From positions 124,001-188,000 of the forward strand of contig JAPDRN010000048.1 in the NCBI GenBank assembly GCA_030247855.1: a DNA stretch of 64,000 nucleotides, in the 5' to 3' direction. The notes beneath the pieces were generated by a model. It was not told the origin of the DNA. It saw only the letters and a list, made by a program, of their open reading frames with translations, and made no database searches. The translations under genes were made by a program, and so were the position numbers. The DNA is from Knufia peltigerae (Eukaryota > Ascomycota > Eurotiomycetes > Chaetothyriales > Trichomeriaceae). Below, in pieces: positions 32,816 through 43,930 of the stretch (position 1 is the first letter of the stretch; each line of letters begins with the position of its first letter).

Positions 32816-34731
32816 GCTGACGAGGGAAGCTCATCCCCGGAGCATTCACCACATGTGTTGTCGCACCACCATGACTACAGTACCATCGGAGACGGTGAGC
32901 TTCTCGGGGATGAAACGAATCTCAGAGCGGATGAGTAGTTTCAAGTGTGACCTCACCATGATGTCGTCAGTCCACAGTAGCAAGAATGCGTGCAAAGTCG
33001 GTGACTGTGGAGGATGCTTCACCTCCTCACTAAGCCTGCTCAGCCACGAAGCGGTGAAAAAATAGACACAGCCAACACGAGAAATGTGGCTCACGCATGC
33101 TGAAACCAATGGGAGGGAGCCTCTGTTGGGCCTGCGCCTCAACCTCAGGTCCATGCTGGCGACGCCGAGGGAGCATGTCCAATGGCGAGCAGAGAAATAC
33201 GAGTCAGAGTGGGTTGGCCACGTTTTTCCTCCCCTGCTGGTGGGAGGGGAGGAGTCCTGGTTGACCGCATCTGCACGATGGCGCCAATCGTATCGGCCTC
33301 GCCTAGGGCAGGGCTACTAGCACGTCTTGAGCAAGTGTTCTGACTGACGCCAAAAGGACCAACCCGCAACAGAAGACTTGGTCGCTCGAACGGGCAGTCA
33401 GATCAAACCCTTCCTGGCCGGATCTACACCGTCACTGGTCAATGGTCGTCGGCGCCGTCTATTGTACAACAGCCCGGCACTGCTCCATCCACTCTTCCCA
33501 ATGCAGCATCTCCAGCCTAACCCCTCCCTTGTCATCTCGTCATGGTTCCATTAGCCCTAATGTACTCGTACAATAAACACTGTGACGGGAGAACGGGGAC
33601 TGACCTCCGCCCGTGGAACCTGGAGATTTGGGCTGTTGTGCTTGGACAATGCCTGTCCACATCAACCACCACCAGGGTTTGCTCACAAGCCTCTACCCAA
33701 CACTGCAACTGCTACCTCGCTAGGATGCTCATGTGTAATAGAACCCGGTGACCGGGATATGAGAGGGTGGATGTGCACAGGTTGATACAGGATCAGAGAG
33801 AATCCGCGACAAGAACTCGTGCCTTGGGTCGACACATTATTGACTGCACGAGGCAGGTCTGTCCAACTCACATAACAAGGCATGTGAGTAAATGCTATGC
33901 CCGCCAATGCCGAAAGCCAGTGCAAACAATAATCACGAGAACTGGTTGTTTTTTGTGAGATCATTTTCCATCCGAAGCGCCAGGACGGTGCCGCTCTTGT
34001 TTGGAAGTCCAAGCCGACTGAGTGCGTGTATTTTAGGCCACCCCGAGTGCTAAGGTCGTTAGCACATGCATTAGCCGTCACTTTGGTCGTTGGCCTCTCC
34101 GTAATTTTGTTACAGCCACCGTCTCTGCCACAAGTGAAAAAAAATTACGGGACCCCTGTGCATCACCCATGCTACTATCCTGGTCCTGGAAAAGCATAGG
34201 GCTAGGTGGGACTCCTTCAGGAAGGCAGGGCCCCTGCTTTCGGCCTCGCTTCTGCGATACCCAGAGGACTATATCTCACGATTTCGCCCCCCTCCAAAGA
34301 CCTCAGCCTGAGAGAGCAGAACTTTTGAAACTTCTCGAGCTACTGATAGTCGACCATCGCTGTCGACACTGTGATTTTCAGACTTCTTTCACAATCGCAA
34401 CAACAAGACACGGTCTACCAACTCCCATCCCGCAACCACCCACCCTCCACAGACGCTTTCCCTCTCTGTCGCCAAAGAATCCTCATCGACATCTTTTCAG
34501 CAAGCCTCTCCTTCCAGGAAGCAAACACCCTTTGACTCCGTTATCAGTAGTCTTACCTCAAGCCTCGTTTGCAGGTGACCGCACGACCCTTCCTGGCCCC
34601 AAGTGAAACTACCACCTAAGGCTCTCTCGGCACTCCGAAGTCTGACAACACCGACGGAGAAGTATTTCACCAGAGGCATTCCCCCTCCAAACCCATGCAG
34701 TTGCTGCAGTGAGAGCGTATCATTCCATATC

Positions 34732-37212
34732 ATGCTCGCTCTCGAGCACACGCGCCGCCAACAGTACGTGGACTTTGGTTTTAACCCCGAGCAAAGTACT
34801 ATCCAAGCACCTTTCCCTGGTTTGGCCATGGACTCGTACGAGTCAGCCGACAACATGAATTTCAACTTCCACGCAATGCCCTATTCGTACTTTGAGAACC
34901 CCTCCATGTTTGCAACAGCACCACCATCTCTCAAGCACGAAATGTCCCAATTTCACGAAATGCCGCCTGCCCTGATCTCGTCCGGATCGGTCCCGTCGAT
35001 CCCCAGTGCCTCCTCATCGACAGTTGGCTCGCCATATTCCGGACCATCCCACACCATCTCCAGCCAGGACAGCTTCGATCACCCAGGTGCAACTTATGGA
35101 CTTGGTCTGATGCCAGCCATTGCCCACCACGATTCCTTTTCACAAGACCTGATGGGAGTCTCCATGGAAGCCGACTTTGCCTTGGAAAAACTATCGGATA
35201 GTTACGTGGGTGAGTGTGCAGATCTTTCCTCCTCTTCTCAGCGGCATCCTCCGACTATTCCACCCAGCCATGCCCCATTTGTACGTGACTCGTCCTGTCA
35301 ACGAGCTTCTATCTCTTCTTGTCCCGAAGAGTTGTGTGTCAATACTGCGTTGGATCCACCGACTACAGCTTCCCGGAATTCGGCAAATGCCAACTCGCTT
35401 TTCCCTTGTGCCGGTCTTTCTTCCCCTGCCGCCGAGGCCAACCGATCGACACCAATCTTCAAGTCACCCACGACACCAGCTTCAGCATATGCAAGAAACC
35501 AGAAGACTGTCGCGTCTCCCACCAGTTCGCGTTCATTCTCATCGTCCCCCCGTCCATCGCCTGCCACTACTCATCCCTCTCAAGTGCTTGTGCACGACCC
35601 CACTGCAGTGCCACACCCCCAACCTGCAAGTCATTTTCAGTCCCATTTCTTTGCTCAGAGCAGTGGAAATTTCCTACCACCTCTCGAATCATCTTGTTCG
35701 TCTCTTCTGCTACGTCTTTCACATTTACCTTGATATTTCCTCTGTTTCCTTTCTTTCTTTCCACTGAGTCGATCACATCTCCATCATGTCAAGCAAGACA
35801 CGAACTGACAGAACCCTGTTACAGATCCATCCTTAATTCATGCCTCTCGATCGTTTGGGGAGACGACCTTCCCTGAACAAGCACTCTTTCCACCTGCCAT
35901 GAACACCTTCGCCAACACCTCTCCATCTGGGTCTCCCGCTCTGTCTCCTCAACCCTACGGCATCTTCCCTACCGCCCAATTCTCCGACCCCATCACAAAC
36001 TCCAGCTACTACCAACAACACAGCATGCCCAGCCGAAGACCATCGCTCGCGTCATACGTTTCTGCGGGTTCGCATGCCAGCTCCACATCAGAGCCTAGTG
36101 AAGAAGGTGCCGAAAAGGGTCGATGCCCTCATCCTGATTGTGGCAAGATCTTCAAGGATCTCAAAGCTCACCTGTTGACCCATCAAACCGAGCGACCCGA
36201 GAAGTGCCCCATCGTCACTTGTGAGTACCATCACAAAGGCTTTGCGAGAAAGTACGACAAGAACCGACACACTTTGACCCATTACAAGGGCACGATGGTG
36301 TGCGGCTTCTGCCCCGGCTCTGGTTCCCCCGCGGAGAAGAGCTTCAATCGTGCAGATGTTTTTAAGCGACACTTGACTTCGGTCCACGGCGTCGAACAGA
36401 CCGCTCCCAACAGTCGCAAGCGCAGTCCCACAACCAACCCTCCCAAGTTGTCAAGTTACTGTCAAGATGCCACGGGCAAGTGCTCGACCTGTTCCGCCAC
36501 CTTTTCCAATGCTCAAGACTTCTATGAGCATCTTGATGACTGTGTGCTGCGTGTGGTTCAACAAGAAGAACCCAGCGAAGCCATCAACGCACAACATCTG
36601 GCCAGCATCACCGATGACAACAACGTCCAAGAGACCTTGGATCGTCACATGCTCAAGTCGGAAGATGCCCCGACCAACTTTGGTGCTGATGAGGACGATG
36701 ACGAAGAGGATGACGACGAAGACGACGAAGACGACGATGAGGAGATTGATCCGTCTTTCAACAGCCGCTCTGGGCGGGGCGCCATCAAGTCAAAGACTGC
36801 CGGCTCATCCCGAGCTGTTATCGGCGGCGGCATCTCCAAGTCTTCCAAGTCATCAAAGAAGGGCATGACCTGGTCCAAGGGAGGGGTGTCTCTCCTCGGA
36901 AAGGGCCGCAAGAAGAGAAAGCACTACCCGCCATCGTGGGGTATGTCTGCCGACAAGATGCGAATGAAGAAGCGAGTTCTCTGCGTGTACGACGGTGAAC
37001 GCCGCCTCTGGAAAGACGACATTATGCTGCACAACGAATTCGAAGTGCGCATGTCGCTTCCTGACGGCAAGAGTTACGTGACGGACCTCGATGTCGAGAC
37101 TTTGAAGCGAGCAGAGGCATTCCACAATGCCAGTCAAGAGGAGAAAGGTCCTTGGTTGCCCGTGACCGAGGCGGACACTCAGACCTTTGACTTGAATGCT
37201 TTGATGGCCTGA
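34732..37212 (+). CDS. C2H2 zinc-finger transcription factor
   Basis: Exons are 34732-35209 and 35825-37212, separated by a 615-bp intron (GTGAGT...TTACAG). The join gives S-Y-V-D-P-S-L-I-H-A, and the product is 621 aa. The N-terminal third is Ser/Pro/Gly-rich with F-D-H-P-G-A-T-Y-G-L-G-L-M-P. Three zinc fingers lie at about residues 258-350: C-P-H-P-D-C...H-L-L-T-H, C-P-I-V-T-C...H-T-L-T-H, and C-G-F-C...H-L-T-S-V-H. An acidic block of Asp/Glu follows (coded near 36690-36755), then basic segments G-K-G-R-K-K-R-K-H and a conserved-looking C-terminus. It is a probable nuclear regulator; I do not recognise the orthologue with certainty. The intron is unusually long for the window and is open in the exon-1 frame for 524 bp. 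Confidence 0.88.
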
Positions 37213-38044
37213 ACCTAGGCTTGATGTGATTCTTCTGAATTGATGGTGCGTTTTAGCGAAATTACGGATTGGGATAATGGGTATGACTTCAGCTGAGCTC
37301 GGATACGTCCTTGAGCATGATGACAGAGAGTTTCTCCTGTTTTGTTATCTTCTTAATGTCGGACTTGGAAGGCCTTTTTTGACGGTTACGTCGATGAATC
37401 AATGGAGCAGTCTCCGTTACTAAGTGGTTTGGTTGATCGCTACAAGGAAAGTCACAATCGAGGTGGAATGAGAGCCTCACAGTCGGTTGAGAGACATTTC
37501 TACTCCCGAAGCTCTCCTTGATGGAGTGAAAAGCTTGTGTATGATATAAGGCACTTTGGACAGTGAAGAGAGGAAGATACCTCGAGGCAGCATGAGAGCG
37601 CTGAGCGCCAAAATGTAATGCAGAGAAAATTTCATATTGCAGGCTGTTCTCATCGTGTGTTTGTCTTTTGTTTGTTTTAGGTCTCCACAGGCACATCCTA
37701 GGTGCGTTTCAGGCACCTTTTGAGGCACTTTTCAGGCACCGTTCAGGCATCATTCAGGCACCTTTGCCCGCTACGCTTAGGCGAGTCTAGGCTCAAATCT
37801 TTAACTACATCCAGGCCCTTAAATGCGCCAAGAGATGCGGAGATCCAAACAACGACATCATTTCATTGCCTGCGGTCCCTCAGCAGAGGATTCACCCTCA
37901 TCGTGCAACAGTTCATCAACTTGACTTGTCTTGGTTTGCCCTCTCTCGCTCATCTCTTTCCCTCCACCCTAGATTCCTCGCGTGTCATTGTTTTGACCAA
38001 CCTTCGATCGAGACTGCACGACCAAGAAGCTCTCAGCAGTGGAG
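37213..38044. other. Intergenic DNA with a short direct-repeat array
   Basis: Between the C2H2 gene and CSN1 lie a 3' flank and the CSN1 promoter; the latter includes the CAGGCAC repeat array at 37687-37765. Confidence 0.45.
37687..37765 (+). repeat. Imperfect CAGGCACC array upstream of CSN1
   Basis: At least six copies of (T)TCAGGCAC or close variants occur in 79 bp, spaced 10-13 bp, about 0.3 kb before the CSN1 start codon. Confidence 0.65.
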
Positions 38045-39653
38045 ATGGCTTCTGAGTGGCAGGCCGCAGATCAACCGACATATACAGTGCTGGTTCAAGG
38101 TAAATGGACATCGGCATCGGGGAATCTACAATGTTGACCACTTCTTAAGATGCTCCGAATTTCGATCTTCCCTCTTACATTGCGAACTACAAAGGTACGA
38201 AAGCAACCTGCAGGCCAACACCTTCGAGCCGCCAACTGACCTTGGTCCAGGTCGGACCGTCTTTCGCCGCCTCCACCTCATCGCGTCATGTTCAAGTGTG
38301 TTGGCGGAAGAGGCAGCCCGAATGGCGATGGCCGAAGCGAAGAAAGGTGCAGATGTCAGGAACTACAACGAGGCCGTGGCTTTATTGAAGAAGGTGTCCG
38401 GGGGTAAGAACGTGGACGGTTTCTTGGATCCAGTATGGGCTGCCCAGCAGGAGAAGAAAAACGCGGCAGAGTCTGCTCGGTTGGAGAATGAATTGAAAGG
38501 ATACAAGAACAACTTGATCAAAGAGAGCATACGGGTGCGTTTTTGTCGCCGGTCTCGATTGCACCGGAACGTGACTGACACCGGACACTTGTAGATGGGG
38601 AATGAGGATCTCGGAACACATTACTACACGATCGGAGACCTCACCAATGCTGTCAAGGCATACTCTCGGATGCGAGATTACTGTACCACCGCCAGCCACA
38701 TTGCCTCGACGGCGTTTCGGATCATTGCGGTGGCCATTGAACAGAAGAATTGGCTGGCCGTACAGTCTCAAGTGCACAAGATTCGCAACCTACAAATGAA
38801 GGCCGAAGATGCGAACCGAACCTTTCCGAAAATGCAAGCTGCCATGGGACTTCAACAAATGTCCATCGGCGAATATCGTGAGGCGGCGCTCAGTTTCCTC
38901 AACATCGACGCCAGTATCTCGGACACCTACAGCGAAGTCATCAGCAGCAACGACATTGCCGTTTACGGTGGACTTTGTGCCTTGGCATCCATGGACCGTC
39001 CCGACCTCCAGGCGAGAGTGCTGGAAAACCACAGTTTTCGAAACTTTCTCGAACTCGAACCTCACATTCGTCGAGCCATCAACTTTTTCTGTGCGACCAA
39101 ATACAGCCAATGTTTGGAGATCCTGGAGTCATACCGGGCGGACTACCTGTTGGACATCTATCTGCAGCCTCTGGTATCTAACATCTACAAGAGGATCCGC
39201 ACCAAAAGCATCATTCAGTATTCGGTCCCATTCAGCAAAGTCACGCTAGCCAGCATGGAGAAGATGTTTGGAGATCCTCCGTACCAGTCGACCTTCCTCG
39301 AAGAGATTGAAGGATTGATCAACGACGGCAAGTTGGATGCTCGCATTGATCTTGAGCACGGTACCTTGAACGCCGTTCACCATGACGCTCGGGCCGAAGC
39401 CCAGCAAGATGCGCTCGACACTGTGGAACGGTTCATCCGCGAGTCCCGAATGAAAATGATCAGGATGCACATGATCGATTCAGGACTTGAAGTCAAACCA
39501 CCGTCGAAAAAGAAGGGGTGGGGCTCCGACCAGTCTGACGTCGTTAACTACGACGATTTTGGCGGCGGCGGCGGTGGTGGTGGTGGCGCGTCTTCAGGGA
39601 GTCTCGTTGGTGTCGGTGCAGGTGCTGGACTGGAATCTCGACGGAGTGGATAG
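38045..39653 (+). CDS. CSN1: COP9 signalosome subunit 1
   Basis: Exons are 38045-38099, 38150-38194, 38251-38534 and 38595-39653, giving 480 aa. Introns are 50, 56 and 60 bp. Splicing restores D-A-P-N-F-D-L-P-S-Y-I-A-N-Y-K-G-R, the conserved start of the family. A-E-L/E-N-E-L-K-G-Y-K-N-N-L-I-K-E-S-I-R and M-G-N-E-D-L-G match the RPN7-type helical repeats. The second half carries the PCI domain with D-I-Y-L-Q-P-L, Y-S-V-P-F-S-K-V and F-L-E-E-I-E-G-L-I. The protein acts in the nuclear COP9 complex that removes NEDD8 from cullins, and it controls development and secondary metabolism in filamentous fungi. The C-terminus ends in a glycine-rich tail (GGGGGGGGG), variable in the family. Confidence 0.95.
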
Positions 39654-40292
39654 AGTCTACCTCTGAAGAGAGCTAGATCGAGTGACGGGTCCACCTACGA
39701 TGTCCATTGCGATGATCCAAGAACACCATGATTGACGACTCTGACGAATGATTGATAACAGCCTACCTTTGTGATAATAGAAATGGAGTCGAACTGGGAA
39801 AATTCCATTCCTAGAGGTGCAGATTAAAGACGGCACGAGGAGTCAGATTTTGACCACGGCGTCCCATGTGCCCTGTCTGTCATACTATGCCTGGGGGCTA
39901 GCCTGCGAGTGCGACGAGGCCTCCTTGTTTTTCTCTCCCTTGTTGATCGAGGCAACCAATTGAACCGAGGGTTGAAGGATAGTAGTCAATATCACAATGA
40001 CAATGACAAAGACCAACGGACAAAAGTTGAACAAAGTTATTTAGTCGTGTAGACCTTGTGATGGGACGATGGAAGGTTTGAGGCGGGTGATTGAATGATG
40101 ATAACATGTGAAGACCTATCCAAAGTACTTTTGAGATGCACATGGGTAACGTATACCTACCCAGGTACCTAGAGGTTTTCCACCAATATGGCACGGCCTC
40201 GATTGGGGGGGAGGGGGGAGGATGCTTGCGTGTACGGAGTATGTGCAGTAGATTCTGCGAACAGGGGGGCATGTTGGGCATGGGTAAGTAAG

Positions 40293-40311
40293 TACGAGTA
40301 CGAGTACGAGT
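40293..40311. repeat. TACGAG microsatellite
   Basis: There are about three copies of TACGAG. Confidence 0.8.
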
Positions 40312-41025
40312 TATCACTCTACGTGAAGCGAAGGGAGCTGCAATTACTAAGTCTCATGCTGTTGTTTTGTGCTTCACTCGTCACTCGTGTCAGACTACCG
40401 TAGTGTAGATTGATATCAATCCACTTTGGGGGGGCGGTGGGAGGTTGTCAGTGTGAGAGAGTGTGTGTGCCGAATCTTGAGAGTTTTATTGGTTCAATAC
40501 ACAAGTTACAGCAGGTAGGTCGGGTAGGCACAAAACCAGCAAAGATCCATGGACAGAGAGACGACGACGACGACGGGGAAACCAAAAAGAAAGATAAGGC
40601 GGGAACCCAAAGGTACGGGTCGCTTACCCTTGTGATTGCCGTGATGAAAGTCGTATAGCGTTTACTCCGTCTTCTCCCCAGCTAGCCATTGCTTTTGGTC
40701 GTCGATCTTTTTTTGGACAAGGTTTACGGATACAAAAGTATTAGTTCGATCCCCCTGGAAAGTCGTAATAACAATCCCGGATCTTTGTACGGACGTATCG
40801 TAGCGACGAAAGGGCGAGGGGGCTAACAAGTCAAGAGCGTTTGTAGGGATGGATGGGTGGATTGGCCAGGTCAAAAAAAAGAAAACAATTGGACCGACTC
40901 GTTGTCGATCATGGGATGGTCGTAAAATGATCTTCGTAAAAGAAGGAGAAAACGAAGACCCTGTGCATTACTGCGTGGTGGGAAAGAAACAAGGACGAAA
41001 AAAAAGGGGAGGGTGGTGGTGGTGT

Positions 41026-41085
41026 GGATGGATGGATGGATGGATGGTTGGGTTGGAATTGATGATGCTGATGATGATGATGATG
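41026..41085. repeat. GGAT and GAT microsatellites
   Basis: A GGAT run at about 41026-41047 is followed by a GAT run at about 41061-41085. Confidence 0.75.
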
Positions 41086-41416
41086 AATGTTGATCATGGA
41101 AACGACCGACGCTTGGACACTTTTTTCCTGTTCTGTCTTTTTTTCAAACGAGTTGTCAGTTTTCCAAGATTTCCAAGATTCGAAATGGGTTTCTTGATAT
41201 TATAGTATGTATTTTGCAAATCGGTCCCGTGCGATTTTACGTACTGAAGGGGAGAGAAGAGGGTCCAACACACCTTTGAAAGGGGAATGGAGTATCAAAG
41301 GCACCAAACCGAAACAAAACAAAAACAAAGCCCACCTTGCTAAGATCTTTGCCTCTCTTATCTTCTCCTCCTACGGTAGAAGTATTTTGGGATTTGGTTG
41401 GTAGAGATGGAAGTAG

Positions 41417-43417
41417 TACTCCGTATGGCTTGTACAACTACGGAGTTAGTCTGTAATAATACCTAGACAAGCTGAAATCTCGTCTCCCCTCGTGTCGTCT
41501 AGCAGCACTCCACTACCTACAATACCTGAGTTTACAAATCTGTCTACTCCGTAGGTACAATACTTTTCCGTATTACCGAGTTTCGTTCATGGCACTACGG
41601 AAAGTGTTCATTTCGTACACGTACGTAAAAATTGGACTTACTCATCTACCCTGAGTCAGGTAAGCTTACAGAGGTTGACTTCAAGGGGTCAACTACGCGT
41701 TGAATACTGTAAGGTGGTCAAGTACTTTGGACCACCCCCCTCCGTGTTTCTCCGTTCATCTCTTGAAGGAATAGAAACGTTAGCAAGTGGTTTCCCCGGA
41801 CAACATCCGTTCTTACAGTACCGTTGTAAAACAAAACTTTGATACCCAAAGGTACGGAGCAGAGAAGTACGATATCCAAGGGGGAAAAAAATAATAATGA
41901 TAAAAAAAATACTTTGCAATCACAATCACAATCGCATTCGTATCTCATTATGGATAAAATGTTTTTGTTTGGAGTGGTTCGCTGGGGGACTATTTACGAA
42001 ATGCCCTACAATATGTACAATACAAGACTTGTGGAGTTTTGCGGAATTGTATTTCATGTGTGCTCCGTACAGTACCGGGCGGAGTTTACAAGTACTGTAC
42101 ATAGGGAGTGGGTTGTATTGTTAATACGGAATACGAGTCAAGTGTGATCTGGGTTCCAAACAACCTCCACAACTACAATACCTACATTGTAGTCTTGGGA
42201 CGGGGGGGTGGAAACAATCATTCAAAAACATACTGTATCGCGTCAAGGTGTACTCCGTACAGCAAGGTAACCAACTAATTACTTGTACTCCGTACATAGA
42301 TTGTTGCCATTGTACTCCGTACCACCCATCGGTAGCGGAGAGAGGAAGAAGGCGCGCTTACGCCGCTTCGTTTGTACATACAGTACTCCGTACTCCCCCT
42401 AAAAGAAACAACTTGCATAAACTACAATGGGAAATGTTTGTTGTAGATTACAGTATCATCTACATACTCCGGTCGCACTCCGTACTCTCCCCGTATTGTA
42501 TTGTCACTTGTAATAGACTTGTTAGTTTTTTTGGGACTTTGTACTCCGTACAGTCAAAAACAAAACAGATTGACCCCCAATGGGCCCTTTGGACCCGTTG
42601 GATCGTGGACAACTTGACTCACCAACGATCAACGGGTTTCAATACGAAAACACTACATACAAAAAAAAGAAATAATCCTTTGCGAATAAGTAATACGGAG
42701 TACAAATGTGGCCCACAAGGCGTACAGTATGCATACTCTCCACGCCTAAACATGCATGCTTACGATGAGAGGGGGGGGATCACCACTCACGTCTCAATCG
42801 GGTTATTCTATGCCGTAGGGCTGACTAGTAGTATACACATTTATTACAACAACACACACACATACTGGGGTGATTGTACGTGTGCGTCATCCATCCATAC
42901 AGACACTACGACATTAACTATAGACCCCCGGCGATGTGGTACCGGGGGGGCCTTACATAACTCGGCGGAAGTCGATGGAATAGTAGAACAAATGCCATAC
43001 TCGGTACAGCACCAAAAAAAGAAAGTACGGTGTAAACAGTCCGGAGTAATAAGTGCCATTATCACTTCAAGCGAATTATGCGAATACGACATCGGTAAGG
43101 ATTTTTTTCAAGTGACCGTACCCAGTGACCAACGGTCAAGGAATTCGAACAAGGGAAAAATCTCTTTGGGAACCGACGCGATGGTTATTATTTGCATAGG
43201 ACACGACACAACATGGCATTTAGTCCGGGAGGGGGGGGCCCAAAAAAGAAATAAAACAAATAAAAAAACTCGTCGTCTACACGGTACTGTAGAAAATTGT
43301 GTGAAAAGGAGGGGCGGAAGGGTGGTAAGGCTTTTACAATACATCGACCACAAATATTCGGTTTTCCATCAAGTTTCCACCTTTTGTCACATAATGGTTT
43401 GTCCGTAATACGGAGTC
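41417..43417. repeat. Dispersed TACTCCGTA/TACGGAGTA motif cluster
   Basis: Exact copies start at 41417, 41545, 42251, 42286, 42313, 42384 and 42542 (TACTCCGTA) and at 42694 (TACGGAGTA). Close variants lie near 41439, 42062, 42477 and 43409. Further exact copies are at 31338 and 40233. Five copies in 42250-42551 extend to GTACTCCGTAC, a 4-bp palindromic frame around TCC. Confidence 0.7.
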
Positions 43418-43930
43418 CGGAGTACAACCTGCATGGCAGTTATTTTTAAACAATTTCAGCTACGTCGATGACCTTCGAGCGGTCAAAGAAAGACCGAAAG
43501 TAAGCCAAACAACCGTCCGAGGGATTCATTCACCGAGGTGCAGAGATGAATGTCGACCAACGATGCATGCTGAGTAGAAGATGACAAGGGTATCATCGTA
43601 GGGCTGCATTCATGCAGGGAAAATGACAAGGGTGGTCGTCGTAGGGCTGTAATCACTACCCGGTCACTGGTCGGCCCGGACAGGGAACCCGTGGTTGATT
43701 TGCTCTGCAAGAGTAAGCGCTATGTGTTGGCGTGGGATATTTAGAACAACTATACTGTCCTATGAGGATGATGATAATATATACAGCCTTGTTCGAAGCT
43801 CAGCGAGAGCCTTGTCTGGGTGTTTTCTGGAAAGGAGAAACCGAATAGGAGTGTAGATACACGATAATCCTGCCAAGGTAGGCGCAAGACAAAGAGTTGA
43901 GTTGAGTAAAACTCGAGTAGAAACATGTCA

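Larger units (their letters stand above)
29692..34731. other. Five-kilobase gene-poor region and long leader of the C2H2 gene
   Basis: No frame here carries a recognisable domain or a consistent splice model. It contains one TACGGAGTA at 31338-31346, a CTTC microsatellite at 31437-31455 and a CATGGG repeat at 32794-32815. The last 0.5 kb is pyrimidine-rich and looks like a long 5' leader. A decayed transposon was considered, but no terminal repeats or transposase motifs were seen. Confidence 0.4.
39654..43930. other. Gene-free block with repeated short motif and microsatellites
   Basis: There are 4.3 kb between CSN1 and the NLR-like gene without a credible gene. It is rich in poly-A, poly-G and simple repeats (TACGAG at 40293-40311, GAC at 40561-40576, GGAT at 41026-41047, GAT at 41061-41085). 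The motif TACTCCGTA is very frequent between 41.4 and 43.4 kb. Confidence 0.55.

Noticed and set aside
34169..34606. A 145-codon frame in the leader of the C2H2 gene
   Set aside because: Low-complexity and Pro/Ser-rich, with no domain; more likely part of a pyrimidine-rich leader.
42248..43408. A 386-codon open frame through the repeat-rich block
   Set aside because: It opens with GTG, not ATG, runs through TACTCCGTAC repeats and poly-A/poly-G runs, has no domain, and its composition reflects the repeat rather than protein.
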